Shown here one piece after another: positions 10,727 through 22,717 of a stretch of DNA of 64,000 nucleotides. The DNA is from Uranotaenia lowii (Eukaryota; Arthropoda; Insecta; Diptera; Culicidae), in assembly GCF_029784155.1 (NCBI RefSeq), contig NC_073692.1, forward strand, positions 433,605,228-433,669,227, written 5' to 3'. The position numbers and the translations under genes are program-made. The notes under the pieces are model-generated. The model was not told the DNA's origin. It was given only the letters and a program-made list of their open reading frames with translations, and searched no databases. Position 1 is the stretch's first letter. Every line of letters begins with the position of its first letter.

Positions 10727-13700
10727 AAATTCCTATTCGGTTCCCATTCGGTTAAGGTCTATATGACCCGAACTATATCTTCTGGATGTGATATTTTAGG
10801 AACGGTTGAAGCTGGAAACATAAAATTTTCAGAACTTTCCCTTAAATGAGAAGTTCTACATCCCTCATTCTAAATTTTTGAATAGGGTTCCCAGAATAAC
10901 TCGTCAAAAATGACGAGTTCCGGAAATCTTTCGTTGTATATGTTTTTCGCAGCTTTTAAAATTTCGGAAGTTTTAAAAAAAAAATCAATGATCTTTCAGT
11001 TTTTCTTATATTTATACTTATAGCATATGAGATTGGTAACCGAATACTTTTTTTAACATTAAATATTTTTTTAGGTCAATACAAATGTAGCTGACATAGT
11101 GAAATACTGACCTACTTTTTCGACCTTGGGCTTCAAGTGTTAAACATTGAAATTTTGTTTTCTTAGCAGGCCTTGAACATTTTTAAAGCTAACGTGTTTT
11201 CAATTGTCTGAGAAGTGATCACCAATTATAAGTTTTCTATTCGCAAAATTATTAAAAAAAAGAAAGAAAAAAAAAAGACAAAATCAATATTTAAAATGGA
11301 AAACATCTAAGGCATACATAGCCGAAGAAAGCGATTTTGCCAAACATCCCCAGCATAATAAAAGTGTGTGGTATTATAAATCTTTTGGCACGCTTTGAGT
11401 TTGTTTTTTTTAGGAAATAGTTTTCAGTCCAAAGTGAAAAAGCGAACCTACATAAGAAGCACGTCAAAATTTTCGCTCCATAAAGAAAGTGATTTTTAAG
11501 AAGTAAAAAAATAGTAAAAATACAATTAATCGAACTTGGAATCCAGCTGATTTTAACTGCGAATGTGAATATTTTGAACTAATTGTAAAGTACTTCAGGA
11601 TGCTTACATGCTTTGACTATGTTGGTAAAAGAAGGAGAAGAAAAAGTGAAAAACAAGCCTACATAAAAATTTAAATAAATTTCACAATCTAAAAAAGGGT
11701 AAACAGCACAAGAGTTAAATTTAAAATTAACCTCGGAATTTGAAACAAGTTCTCGTGAATTCTGAAATGAGGAATACTAGTACTTGTAATTGGAGATTAA
11801 TCAAGTGAATTCATAATCTTGTTTCGCCTAACGTGTGTATGTCATTCCTATTCCAGAAACTTATAGGTTACAACCTTATTTAACTATCTTTTCTTTTTTC
11901 AAACGATTGAAACGCTTTTACAAAATTTTGAAATCATATTATTCACATACTAAGAAATGTTTTCAGTCAAGATTAATGATGTTCAAAACAAAAGAAATTA
12001 TGTTTTAACACCTGAAGTTGATCTCAAGTAAACTTTCACCAAAATGCCACCATCGTAAATGTCCAGATCTCTTTTGTAAAATCGTTCGATTGTCGCAGAC
12101 ACAAAATTAATCCACTTGAATTCGACACAGGCTTGCAACCAATCTGAGGCGTGCCTACCTAGGTAGCTACTCGAACGCCGAAGTTGACAGTTGCCGAAAT
12201 TGAGAGCGCAAAACAAAGTCCAATCTGTGAAACTGCCAAAAGGAAACGGCCAAGATACGCCGGGAGAGATAGGCCCATAAATCGCCAAAGCCAAGCGCAA
12301 CAATGTTGTAGTCCGACTGAACACACCGGCGAATTGCATCGTGCGCGAATTGGAGGTGTGCTTGCTTTCCCAGCCCACACCCTGTTAAGCTCGAACTCAG
12401 TCAAAACTGGCCAAAAGACCCAACCCCTCGGCCTGAACAGTGGACCCAAAAGTGCCCCTCCCGAGGAAGATCGACTCCGTCAACGCTTTCAATCGTCGAG
12501 ATGGGTAACATCACTTCTTGGGGGGTGCAGTGGCCAATTTTTGACTCGCTTCAATTGGTGGACTTTATCAACGAAAAAACTTCTCTTTCCCACGCTCTGC
12601 GCAAAGTCAACCCCTCTCTGGAGTTTTAGTTTTTTTTACCTCTGATGTTTGAACTTCCAATAAGCGATAGTTTGAGTGCGCTTTTCTCACCAAACATTAA
12701 CTAAAGTTTGCTTAATGATGGAAAATTATTCTTGAAGTCGTTTGGCAGCGTGGAAAGATTAGGGAGAGTTATCAATCAATTTGATACCTACTATTTAGAA
12801 GTTGAGGAGAAATTTGAGAGCTTCAATTAAGTTTTGGAAGTTTCCCTCAGTTGCACTTTTAAACGGAAGATGATTCGCTCACATTAAGAGAACCGAGTTT
12901 GGGATTGGATAATTTATCAATTTAGTGCAGCCAGTGTGGATTTAAGTCTACGGTTTATGGTGGTATTTTAGCATCTTCGGTTTTCGGAAAGATTGTTTTA
13001 TAAGTTTTTCGTCGATTTGCGTGGCTAATGTTCAGATTTATTAACCATTAAGCAGTCAAGTCGAAATGGCTTAGTATTCAACGCGCTATCTTAAGATGAG
13101 TCAGGTGCGAAACACGTGAATCGCGCGCAGTTTACGTTTAAGGTTTAAGCTGGCCACATTCATCCTACATAGCTCTAGAGAGGGTGAGTAAGACGTATAG
13201 ATACTACACATTTAGTAGGTACTAGACCAAAAGACGCGACGCGACGACGCAATGCAAGTGGAAAATCAACACCACGGCAGTTACTGCTCAGTGGGGTGTT
13301 GTATAAAATTAATGACCGTTGAAAAGTGTTGCACTCTGGCTTAGGCAGGCCGGCCGTTATTATATTTAGTTGTTTTGTTACCAGTTGCTAAAGCCGTTTC
13401 TTCCTGATACAAACAAACTATTATTTTTGCTGTTTCTCTCACTCTCTTTTTAGTACCTATATACCTACTGATAAGAATTTCTATGATCGCGAGGTTATGG
13501 CTATGGAGATTGTGTTGTTCCGGTGGAAGTTTAGCTAGATTTTTCAAAAAAAAAATAGATTAATATGTTGTGCAACTAAGGATAAATTATATTAAAAAAA
13601 TCAATCAATGCTTTTAAAATTTTCGTCCTAATGTCAATTTCGTAAATTATATTATTTCTGGCATGTTTATAATTTTTGTAATTTTAGTCATTCTATCAGA

Positions 13701-13809
13701 TATACTTCAACCGATATACACCACTTACCGAGAAAACGAGAGACATGAATAGCGCTATCTGGCGACTGAAATGGAAATATTACACTGTGAATTTTTTCGG
13801 AGCTTTGAT
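10727..13809. other. Non-coding sequence with an island at about 12,090-13,540
   Basis: AT-rich sequence without recognisable features runs to about 12,000. A GC-richer, non-repetitive stretch follows, in which overlapping ORFs on both strands (up to 153 codons at 12,184-12,645) show no family resemblance and read as chance. After 13,550 the sequence becomes AT-rich again. Confidence 0.4.
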
Positions 13810-14544
13810 CAGAGATGCCAGATGTCATGATTTTTCTAGATAAATCTGATTTTCGAAGACCGTTTCGAAAAATTTTGGAATTGTCCTGGAAATCTAAACA
13901 AGGATCGAATTTGTAGTTAAGTTATGACAAGATCGAAGAAATCTTCAATAAAATAGTTAAACCTATCTAACCTATGGTAAGCTTCAGGTCAGATGAGATT
14001 TAAATGGTGTTTTTCAATATGAACTGCAATCCAGCCAAGAAGATGCTCAATTTTGTTGCGTCTATACTTGGGTTCTTAGTTTTTCAGGAAAAGATCGATC
14101 TCCAAGATCGATTCAGATAGACGGTCGTAGGATCAATATATCTCAAAAAAATCGAAGGTTGATGATTGATCTCTGATAGATCGATCTAATCTATTTTTAA
14201 CAAGAAAGAGAACTTTTTGCTATAAATAGGGAAAATGAAGAACACGACTTTTCAAAGATGCGTTAACCTTCTATCTTTGAAATATTGAAAAATTCCAGAC
14301 AAAAATTTCAAACGCCAATCTAATTTCAAGTTTTAACTTTGATCAAATATCCAACAAATGGCACTCTTTGGCATTGATTTTTTTTAAGCCAAGAATCGAT
14401 CAAAGAATCGAAAAATAAATCGACTTTCCATTGCTCGATCCAAAATCGACCAATCTTGGTCTACATAACTGTTTATTCTTTGTTTATGCAATCTAGTGAT
14501 GTCCCGAAAAATTAATCAAATCCTAAAAAAACCTGGCACCTCTG
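13810..14544. mobile_element. hAT-like MITE, about 735 bp
   Basis: The ends are imperfect inverted repeats: CAGAGATGCCAGAT on the left and, read inward from the right, CAGAGGTGCCAGGT. No coding capacity is seen. An internal stretch around 13,970-14,045 closely matches 27,735-27,815, so this is a family with at least two members here. I could not find a convincing 8-bp target duplication, so the exact ends are provisional. Confidence 0.5.
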
Positions 14545-14562
14545 TTGGACAATCGTAAAAAG

Positions 14563-14766
14563 CAGGGTGCCTACAGCTACGGGTGTGTTAATATACCAAA
14601 ACATGGAATCGATCATCTTGTGTCAGGCAATCGTAATGGAAGGCATGATGGGCGAACAACTGGCTGACAAAAAGCGCTCCGTCTCCACCCTCCACCTCTG
14701 AGAAACTTTTGGTACCCCTAGCCTACTTTTCCTCAAAATGCTTACACCCTAGCTGTAGGCACCCTG
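14563..14766. mobile_element. hAT-type MITE, 204 bp
   Basis: Terminal inverted repeats CAGGGTGCCTACAGCTA begin and end the element. Flanks GTAAAAAG (14,555-14,562) and GCAAAAAG (14,767-14,774) match at 7 of 8 positions. CAGGG-type ends with 8-bp duplications are the hAT signature. There is no ORF of note, so it is non-autonomous. Confidence 0.8.
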
Positions 14767-15027
14767 GCAAAAAGTTTTGAGGGATGCCGTCCGAATAAAT
14801 TTTAATCACTTTTTCTTTAGTTTACGTACAATAATAAAGAAAAATTGAGAAATTAGATATAATTTCCCATTTTTATTAGTCAGCACATTTCATGTGATAT
14901 AAGTTCATTTGATATAAGACATAAACAACAGTAACCGATGGAATTATGTTGAAGTTAATTTGCCGTAAGTCAGAATAGATTTTATTTAATTTTGTGATGC
15001 AGTAATAGTGGAAGGATTTATGTTAAT

Positions 15028-17472
15028 ACTAGCTGACCCGGCAAACTTCGTTAAGCCTTTGAATTTCGCAAAAATAATGAACATGTAAATAATTAGAAAA
15101 TAGGTTAATAATTATTTACGCCCATGAAACTGGATTGTTACCTTCAAACGGAGTGAATCGACACCGTTTTTTGACGATTTTCGTAATACTTCTGTCATAT
15201 TATGGTAGTGCCTACCTCCAGGGGCAAACATTTTCGAAGAAGATTGACTTCCAACAAAACTGGAAAGCGAATATCTTCTGGGATAAAGTTAAAAATCTAT
15301 TTTCTTCCGTTTTACATTTTTTTTTTCATTTACAGAAGATCCTTGATAAAGATATGTTCAATTTCTATTAACCCCAAGATAAGTTCCAAAAAGTGTTTTG
15401 TTGAAATGTGTCGTCATTTTAAGCAGTTTTGATCAACTGTCTTTCCTTTTTCGCCAAAACCATGTTTGAAATTTTCTTTATCGTATAGGTACCAAATTTG
15501 TAGAAATGGCACAACACTTTTCATGGTATGAAATTTCGCGTTTTTTATGCTGCAAATATATAAATATCAACAAATATTCATATAGGTACCATTCTGTTTT
15601 TCGTTATCTATCATGCATTTGATATGTTCTCTGTATTAGATAATCTCCTCTTAATTTTTAAAATCATCTTTTTTATATCGACTTTAACTTTATTATATTT
15701 ATCGAAAAATGAATGCTTAAGCACTGAAAAAAGAAAATTAGAACATTCAATATATGTGTATGTACGTACATGGAATTTTTATTCACAGCAATTTCAAATC
15801 AAACAGTTATGAATTTTTTTTTACTTTGAAATCTTGAATTCAAAATCAGAAATGAAATTCAAAAAAGTCTTTGCGAATCTAATTCATTTTTCATTATCTC
15901 TGTTTTGGATCTTGAATGATATTTTCGTCGAGACTAAAATTTTTATTTTCCACGCATCTTGTATTTGAAGATGTTATTGAACCAATTATCTGTTTTTGAT
16001 TTCTGATACTGAGTGTTGGATCAAATTATGAATTTTATTTTTACAAAGTCAACCCTATTTATATCCTTAATTTTGTTAAGTTTTTTAGCACCTTAGTATG
16101 AAAGGAAAAAGTAGATAGTATCTAACATTTCCTTGGTTTTCTGATGAAATTCACATAGAATTACAAAGTTAATATCATTTTATTCTCGAACTAACTCATT
16201 ACATTCTTGACGTTTACAAAAACCAAGTAAATCAATTTATGGTCGTCTTATTCTATTAATTAAAAATTTGACGTTCTCCTGGTGTTATACCATAAATATG
16301 AACAGAAGATTCTGTAATGGAATATTTCATTTTTATCAGTTTAGTTGTTTTGGATATGTCAAAACTTCCACAGTCATACGTAGAATATTATTTTTCTTGA
16401 ATAATATGACAGTCTTTAATTTAACCGGAAAATAAACCAAACAAAATAACGGAGTAAATAAAAGAGATCTGAATTTTTTCCGCGCGTATCTTGGTCAGGC
16501 AAATTTATTCTATCTAAAAACCTAACAATATCCGGGCATTTGATTTCAAAATTGTCAATCCAAAATCCGGGCAATACCAAGCAAATTTGGGCTAAATTCA
16601 GAAACTACTCAAAAAAAAAAAAAAAAAATTAAAACGAAAAGCACTTTAACGATTTTTTTTGTTCGAAACACATCAGAAATTTTGAATCGTATTTTAAGCA
16701 TCCAGAAACCGTGCATGATTATTATGTTAAAAGTTGCTCAAAAAAATTCGTTTTAGTACGCAAAATATAAAAAAAAATAACTTAATGAGAGATTTTTTTT
16801 ATTTGGCAAATGAAATGACTAAATCCGGAAAATTCGGGTTTTTTTTTAATCAAAATCCGGTCAACCGGGCTGGACGACTTGACCAGGCCCTTTCAATTTT
16901 GTTTTATCAATTACCTGGTCAAGTCCGGGTAAAACCGGGCAATCCGGCTAGCTTTTGTTAAATTAGCTTAAAAAATGTTATAGTTGCCTTGATGCTGAAG
17001 CAAAAATGACAATTTTCGAAAATAGGTATACTCCATCCATGCCGGCTTATTGCGTTCTTTTTTTTTCACCCCATACGGAAGGTGAACAATTACATCCAAG
17101 TATCCATTTTACTGGTGCCACGTGAAAAGTACACTTGCAACGAAAATGGGCGCCAAAACTTCCTATAGAGAGATGGATGAACATCAGTAAGCCTTGATTG
17201 CTTTTGGCGCCTTCCTACTCTGGGTGATTCGAATGAAAAAAAAAAATCGAAATTGGGTGCCATGACTTTTATTTGATACGAATAAAAACTAAAACTTAAT
17301 TTTCAAATTCCACAAAAACATTTTCGAAATTATCTCTCCGTTGTGTTATTCTTCGCGTGAAGACGAACACAACAAAAAAATCGCATGCAAATCGGATGAT
17401 CCAGTGAAGAGTTTTGCGTGTTCGCACATTTCTGTATGGTTTGTCTCTCTCCCTGTTTTATATATATAGATT
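15028..17472 (+). mobile_element. Degraded element with AGCTGACCCGGCAAAC start and TATATATAGATT end
   Basis: The left end carries AGCTGACCCGGCAAACTTCG, a block I recall as common in insect repeats. The right end carries an AATCG-rich stretch, a TCTCTCTCC run and TTTTATATATATAGATT, the last identical to 22,701-22,717. I infer that these are the two ends of one element family, possibly a non-LTR (RTE-like) retrotransposon. The interior has no intact reverse transcriptase. It holds short AT-rich ORFs and a separate MITE insertion at about 16,498-16,956. The class is uncertain. Confidence 0.45.
16498..16956. mobile_element. Diverged CCGGG-rich MITE (same family as 30,160-30,487)
   Basis: ATCTAAAAACCTAACAAT and the following CCGGGCATTTGATT segment match the start of the element at 30,160, and the right end (AAAACCGGGCAATCCGG) matches its right end. 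The interior is longer and different. It lies inside the larger degraded element, so it inserted later. Confidence 0.6.
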
Positions 17473-17639
17473 GGCTCGTTATAGATGAGTAAGTATGAGT
17501 TTTTTTTTTTCTAATTTAGAGTACCTAATTGCAAAAAGAAAAAAAAAATAGTTACATAAATCTCTTTCCCATCCAAAATTCCCACCAGCCTTTTCAATTT
17601 ATTCGAAAAACTTTAGTCTGAAGTTTCTCAAATCCACTT

Positions 17640-18336
17640 TTAAATTATATTTCTATAATAAATACATGGAATTTGTACACACAAATACATTTTGTATTTT
17701 TTTTCATTTTTAACCATTTTTTTTTTAATTTTTTGTCATCTTTTTATAATTATAATTTTTGATTTTTTTTTTGTATTTTTCAGCATTTTTTGGTATTTCT
17801 TTCATTATTGGCTTTATGTCTTTTTCGTCATTTCCATCATTTTTGTTACAATTGAAATTCTCTTCATTTAAGTAATTTTTGTCATAATTTTGTTTTTTTT
17901 TTTTTTTTTTGTAGGCTGTGTTATTTGGTAATTTTTTTATTTTCCTCATTTAACGTTATTTTAGTCATATTTTTCCTGTTATTTTTGCAATTTGTGTAGG
18001 ATTTGTTATTTATGATTTTTTTCTTCTATAATTCATTTTAGTCGTTCTGGTCAACTTTGTTGTTTCCTTGATGTTTTTTTTTATTTTTATTGTTTTTTTA
18101 TTTTTATCCTTCATTGATTTATTTTCATTTTGATTTTTTCATAATTTTAATTAAAATTTGTCATTTTTGTAATTCGACATTCTAGTTTTTTTTGTTTTAT
18201 TCTTCCTCATTATCACATTTTTTATTGTATAATTTACTTTGGTTTTTTTGACATTTGGTTCAGGATTATAATTACTTAATTTTTTGTTATTTTAGAATTT
18301 TAACCATTTTTGATGCTTTTGTCATTATTGACTTTA
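17640..18336 (+). repeat. T-rich GTCATTTT-type low-complexity tract
   Basis: The top strand is mostly T with recurring TTTTTGTCATTTT and TTTTTGTAATTTT words spaced about 10-15 bases apart. Related tracts occur at 47,720-47,985, 57,960-58,215 and 60,735-62,510, all with the T-rich strand on top. A LINE poly(A) tail abuts its right edge. Confidence 0.75.
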
Positions 18337-18431
18337 TTTTTTTTTTTTTTTTTTTTTTGTACGCTTTATTTATTGAGGGATTAACCAGCTGCTTTCACCC
18401 TCCGAAAAATTAATTCAAAATATCATACATG

Positions 18432-20645
18432 TCAAATTTCACTTATTCCACACTTTTTAATGAATTTTAACACTTTTTCTTCACTTTCTTTATCATTTCT
18501 TAACACTGTTTCTAGCGTTGTACCGTTGATCAATTCCGTTCTCTGGATGTTGTATTTCAAGCAGTCCAAAATGATGTGTTTCACAGTAACTACCACGTTG
18601 CAGGTATCACACATCGGCGGTTCTTCATGTTTCAGTAGATAATCATGCGTCATTCTGGTATGTCCTATTCGTAGTCTCGTAAGGATGCGTTGATCTTTTT
18701 TGTTTGTTACATCTATCCATTTTCCGGTTGTTGACTTTATTTCTCTAAGTTTGTTTGTTCTGTTTCTCCTCCATATTCGGCTGTGTTGCTCCGAGATTTT
18801 CGATTTTATCCATTTTAATGCATCATCTTTGGGTGTTCCCATTGAGAGCATGACACTTTCTCTGCCTATATTCGCGAGGTTATCTGCTTTCTCATTGCCG
18901 CTTATACCCATGTGACTTGGGATCCACACGAAGGTAATTTTATCCAGATTGCAGCTTTTTTGGATTTTCTGGATTATCGGGTGTTTCGTCCCGGATTCTA
19001 ATGCACTCAAAACGCTGGCGGAATCCGTGTATAGCACAGTTTGTGTTGTGGCATCTTTCATGGCATAGTATATCGCTATTGCTTCCGCCGAGAAAATAGA
19101 GAAAGTTTCTGGTAATTGCATAGAGACATCTTCTGCTGATGGGTTGAAAACTCCGAAACCTATTTTGCCATTAGCTAAAGATCCATCGGAGTAGCACTCT
19201 TCCATGTGAAGATATTTATTACTCTTCATTGAGCGAAAAATAGCAACTGCTCGATCACAATTTCCTCCTGCTTTGAATTGGCGTTTGAAGGACCAATCTA
19301 TTTTTGGTGGTTTTTCATCCCAATTTCTGGTGGTTTCTGATACTAATTTTAGTATATGCGGTAGTCGTTGGTTAGTTATTTCTTCAAATAAACTATTTGC
19401 CCTGTTCAGAAGGAAGTTCTCGCTTTCGTATTTCCTTTCGGCTATCCAAGTAGCCTTCTGTGCCCAGTTTAGAGTAACCAGAGATTTGAATGGGAGTACT
19501 CCAGTTTCTGTATAAAGCGATTCTACAGGGGATGTACAGAAAGCTCCAGACACCGTTCTGAGGAAGTTATTGTAAACCGTTTCTAATTCAAATATTTCGT
19601 GAGGCTCAAATATTTCCCAGCCATAGAAAAGTCTCGAAATGATTGTGGCAAAACCAACTTTTAAAAGTGTTTCACGACTTCCTAAGCTGGTTAAAACTTG
19701 CAGGAATCGGGTTCTACGAGTGCATTCTTTTTTCAGGGTTCGAATGTGGGTGTTTGCGTTTGCTGCTTGATTGATTTCAACGCCCAGGATTTTTGCAGAT
19801 CTTGTACGCTTAATTTCAGTCCCATTTGCTGTCAGTTGTTTCTGTTGGTAAAAGCGGTGCCTTTTTCCTCTCGTTCCTGAACACATATGCAGTAATGTGC
19901 TTTTTCGTGCGTTGATTGTGAAACCGTTTTTATCCGCCCATTTCAGGATGCAATCAATTCCAAACTGCAATTTTTTGCGACATACGGCTATGAATTTACT
20001 TCCAACAACCAATAGAATGTCATCTGCGTAGATGAGCACAGAAATATTTCTGGGGATATATTCAAATATCCCATTCATCACAAGGATAAATAGGGTCGGT
20101 GATAACACTGATCCTTGTGGGACACCCGTATCTTGAGGACGGATAGATGAATGTGTTCCTGCTACAGCAACATAAAACGATCGATTTTTCAAGAAATTTG
20201 ATACTACTTGGTAGATTCTGTTTCCCACTTTGGCTTTTTCCAGAGCTTTTAGAATACCTGGGCGCCAAGTGCGGTCGAAAGCTTTGGCGAGGTCTAGCGA
20301 TACTATTTCCGAATGCAGTTTTTCATGCCGATGTTCAGTGAGGACATCTTTGAGATTACTCAGGTAGCTAGTGGTTCCCATTCCACTTCGGAATGCATGT
20401 TGGTTAGGATGGAGTAGTTTTTCGGTTTCCAGGTGTTGTTGCAATCTTCGGTTTATCAGTCTTTCATAAACTTTTCCTAAACATGAGGTGAGTGCAATCG
20501 GTCGAAGATTTTCAACTTCTTCCGGCCCTCCTCCTTGCTTAGGTATAGGAACAATTTTACTAGTTTTCCATTCTTGGGGGTATTCTCCATATTTCCATAA
20601 ATCGTTGAACATTTCAAGGAGAACCACTTTGGCTTCGGGGGGCAT
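18432..20645 (-). pseudogene. LINE ORF2, reverse transcriptase and RNase H portion
   Basis: 737 codons remain open. Reverse transcriptase landmarks are LRPIALTS at about residue 47, the AFDR Asp at about 124, GVPQGS at 174-179 and the catalytic YADD at 206-209. RNase H follows with D487 (YSDGS), E521, D541 (TDSAS), H578 (SHMG) and D588. A C-x2-C-x7-H-x4-C zinc knuckle spans 679-695. All expected catalytic residues are present. The natural protein starts further upstream: a one-base length change in an A-rich run at about 20,651-20,660 puts the endonuclease part in another frame, so the Met at 20,645 is internal and not a true start. Whether this is a real mutation or an assembly error cannot be told here. 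Confidence 0.9.
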
Positions 20646-22138
20646 ATTTTTTTATCATGCAAAAAGGGATCTCATCAGGACCTGAAGATTTCCCAGAGCA
20701 CTTTTGTAGAGCAGCGTTCAATTCATTGATGGAAAAGTTCCGATCAATGCGAATGTTGGCGGGTATGGAGGGACGTGGTGAGTACTGAATACTTGGCGGA
20801 TAATCTGTAGTAAAAGTTTTTTGAAAGCTGTCAGCAATATGGTTGGCTATGATGTGCGGATCGTCTGTATATTTTCCCTCAATTGTCATTCTTCTTGTTC
20901 TTATTGACTTGCGACCAGTGATTTGCCCAAAATTCTGCCACATTTTCGAAACCGGAGTATTGAAGTTGAACGAACTGGCAAAGTCTTCCCAGGATTTTAT
21001 TTTCATTTCTATAATGAATTTTCTTGTTTCAGCCCTAGCTTTACGGAATTCCTCGTTTCTGTTCGACCACAGAGCATCAGTCTTGTTGGTCTTCTTCAAA
21101 ATTTTCCATTTGTTCTTCCGATCTTTTATTTTCGAACCTATTTCTTCAGTCCACCAAGGAGCATATTTTGGTGCTGTGTTCCCTGTGGTACGCGGTATCG
21201 AACGTTTGGCAGTTTCGAAAATGGTTGTTGTTATATTCCTCACGTTAGGACGAGGGATGATAAGGAGTTCGTCGCTTATCTCAGTTTGGTATTTTTCCCA
21301 GTTGGCTTCCATAAGTTTCCATGTTTTAACAGCAGGTACTGTGGGACATGGACCATCAAGCTCTACAAAGATTGGTATATGGTCACTGTTGCATGGTTCC
21401 GAGAGAGTTGACCATTTGAATCTATTTATGATGGTAGATGACGCAAAAGTTACATCTATAGCTGTGTCCTGTTGGTTCTGTATAGGACTAAATCTGGTTT
21501 TTGATCCGTCGTTCAATGCCACCATTTCGTTTTGTGCGGCCCACATAGCAACGCTTTCGCCCATTGTGTTTGTAGCATCGTCCCATGTAAAATGACGAGC
21601 GTTGAAGTCGCCACCCACGAGAAAAGGAGGTGTGATTTCTTGAAACAGCGTTTCCAGTGCATTCGCTGTACTTGTGTGGTAGCCACTTTTAAAGTGGTTA
21701 TAGATACACACAAGAGTGATTTTAATGGGAGAAAAGAGTTTAACCACAACTGCGGGGACCTGAGAAACTATTTCAACCATTTCATGTGGCACTGCTTTTA
21801 GAATTCCCATTACAGCGTGTCCTTTTCTGGCATTTGGGGTTGATTTGTATATGTTGTAGTTTCTTTTTATCAGCGTATTATATGATTCTGTTAGAGTTTC
21901 TTGAAGCATTAAACAGAGGGGTAATTTACCCCAGATCATTCGTGTCAGTTCAGCCTCGTTCGTCCAGAAACCTCTCATATTCCATTGAAGGATGAATGGT
22001 TGACCTCGAGACCTGGTAGGCTGAGGTGATGCTTGTGCGGGTGGAGTTGTTCTCATTGTAGCTGTTAGGTTTCTGGATACGGGCCCTCTGCTAGTCCCTT
22101 CTCCTGGGTCCCATTGTGGTGTAGTTGAAGTAGGAAAG
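20614..22138 (-). pseudogene. LINE ORF2, endonuclease portion
   Basis: This frame carries the apurinic-type endonuclease: QWNMRGF near the domain start, the catalytic Glu in LQETLTES, the GGDFNARH box and the SDHIPI box. The first thumb-and-linker part of the reverse transcriptase follows (SGPDEIPFCMIKK) before the frame is lost. The upstream end is cut by the gap; an open frame seems to run across the N bases to 22,794, but that is an artefact of translating unknown bases. Confidence 0.85.
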
Positions 22139-22638
22139 NNNNNNNNNNNNNNNNNNNNNNNNNNNNNNNNNNNNNNNNNNNNNNNNNNNNNNNNNNNNNN
22201 NNNNNNNNNNNNNNNNNNNNNNNNNNNNNNNNNNNNNNNNNNNNNNNNNNNNNNNNNNNNNNNNNNNNNNNNNNNNNNNNNNNNNNNNNNNNNNNNNNNN
22301 NNNNNNNNNNNNNNNNNNNNNNNNNNNNNNNNNNNNNNNNNNNNNNNNNNNNNNNNNNNNNNNNNNNNNNNNNNNNNNNNNNNNNNNNNNNNNNNNNNNN
22401 NNNNNNNNNNNNNNNNNNNNNNNNNNNNNNNNNNNNNNNNNNNNNNNNNNNNNNNNNNNNNNNNNNNNNNNNNNNNNNNNNNNNNNNNNNNNNNNNNNNN
22501 NNNNNNNNNNNNNNNNNNNNNNNNNNNNNNNNNNNNNNNNNNNNNNNNNNNNNNNNNNNNNNNNNNNNNNNNNNNNNNNNNNNNNNNNNNNNNNNNNNNN
22601 NNNNNNNNNNNNNNNNNNNNNNNNNNNNNNNNNNNNNN
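22139..22638. other. Assembly gap, exactly 500 N
   Basis: A run of exactly 500 unknown bases suggests a placeholder rather than a measured gap. Repeats lie on both sides (LINE on the left, GACA microsatellite on the right), a common reason for a break. Confidence 0.99.
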
Positions 22639-22641
22639 GAT

Positions 22642-22642
22642 C

Positions 22643-22693
<51 letters not shown>

Positions 22694-22717
22694 AATCCAT
22701 TTTTATATATATAGATT
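22642..22717 (+). repeat. (CAGA)n microsatellite plus TATATATAGATT terminus
   Basis: About 13 CAGA units (22,642-22,693) run into AAATCCA and then TTTTATATATATAGATT, the same 17-base end seen at 17,456-17,472. This looks like the 3' end of a second copy of the 15,028-17,472 element family, whose body is lost in the gap or replaced by the LINE. Confidence 0.7.

Larger units (their letters stand above)
18337..22138 (-). mobile_element. I-like non-LTR retrotransposon (LINE), 5' part lost in gap
   Basis: The element reads on the minus strand. Its 3' end is a 22-A tail (T on top, 18,337-18,358) preceded by overlapping AATAAA signals. ORF2 encodes apurinic-type endonuclease, reverse transcriptase, RNase H and a C-terminal zinc knuckle, the domain order of the I group. 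The tail joins a T-rich tract, as expected for target-primed insertion. The 5' end, including any ORF1, falls into the run of N at 22,139-22,638. The copy is well preserved, with one clear frameshift, so it is fairly young. The I clade versus Loa-like assignment is not settled. Confidence 0.9.

Noticed and set aside
12184..12645. 153-codon plus-strand ORF
   Set aside because: Overlaps two minus-strand ORFs of similar size, low-quality composition, no motif.
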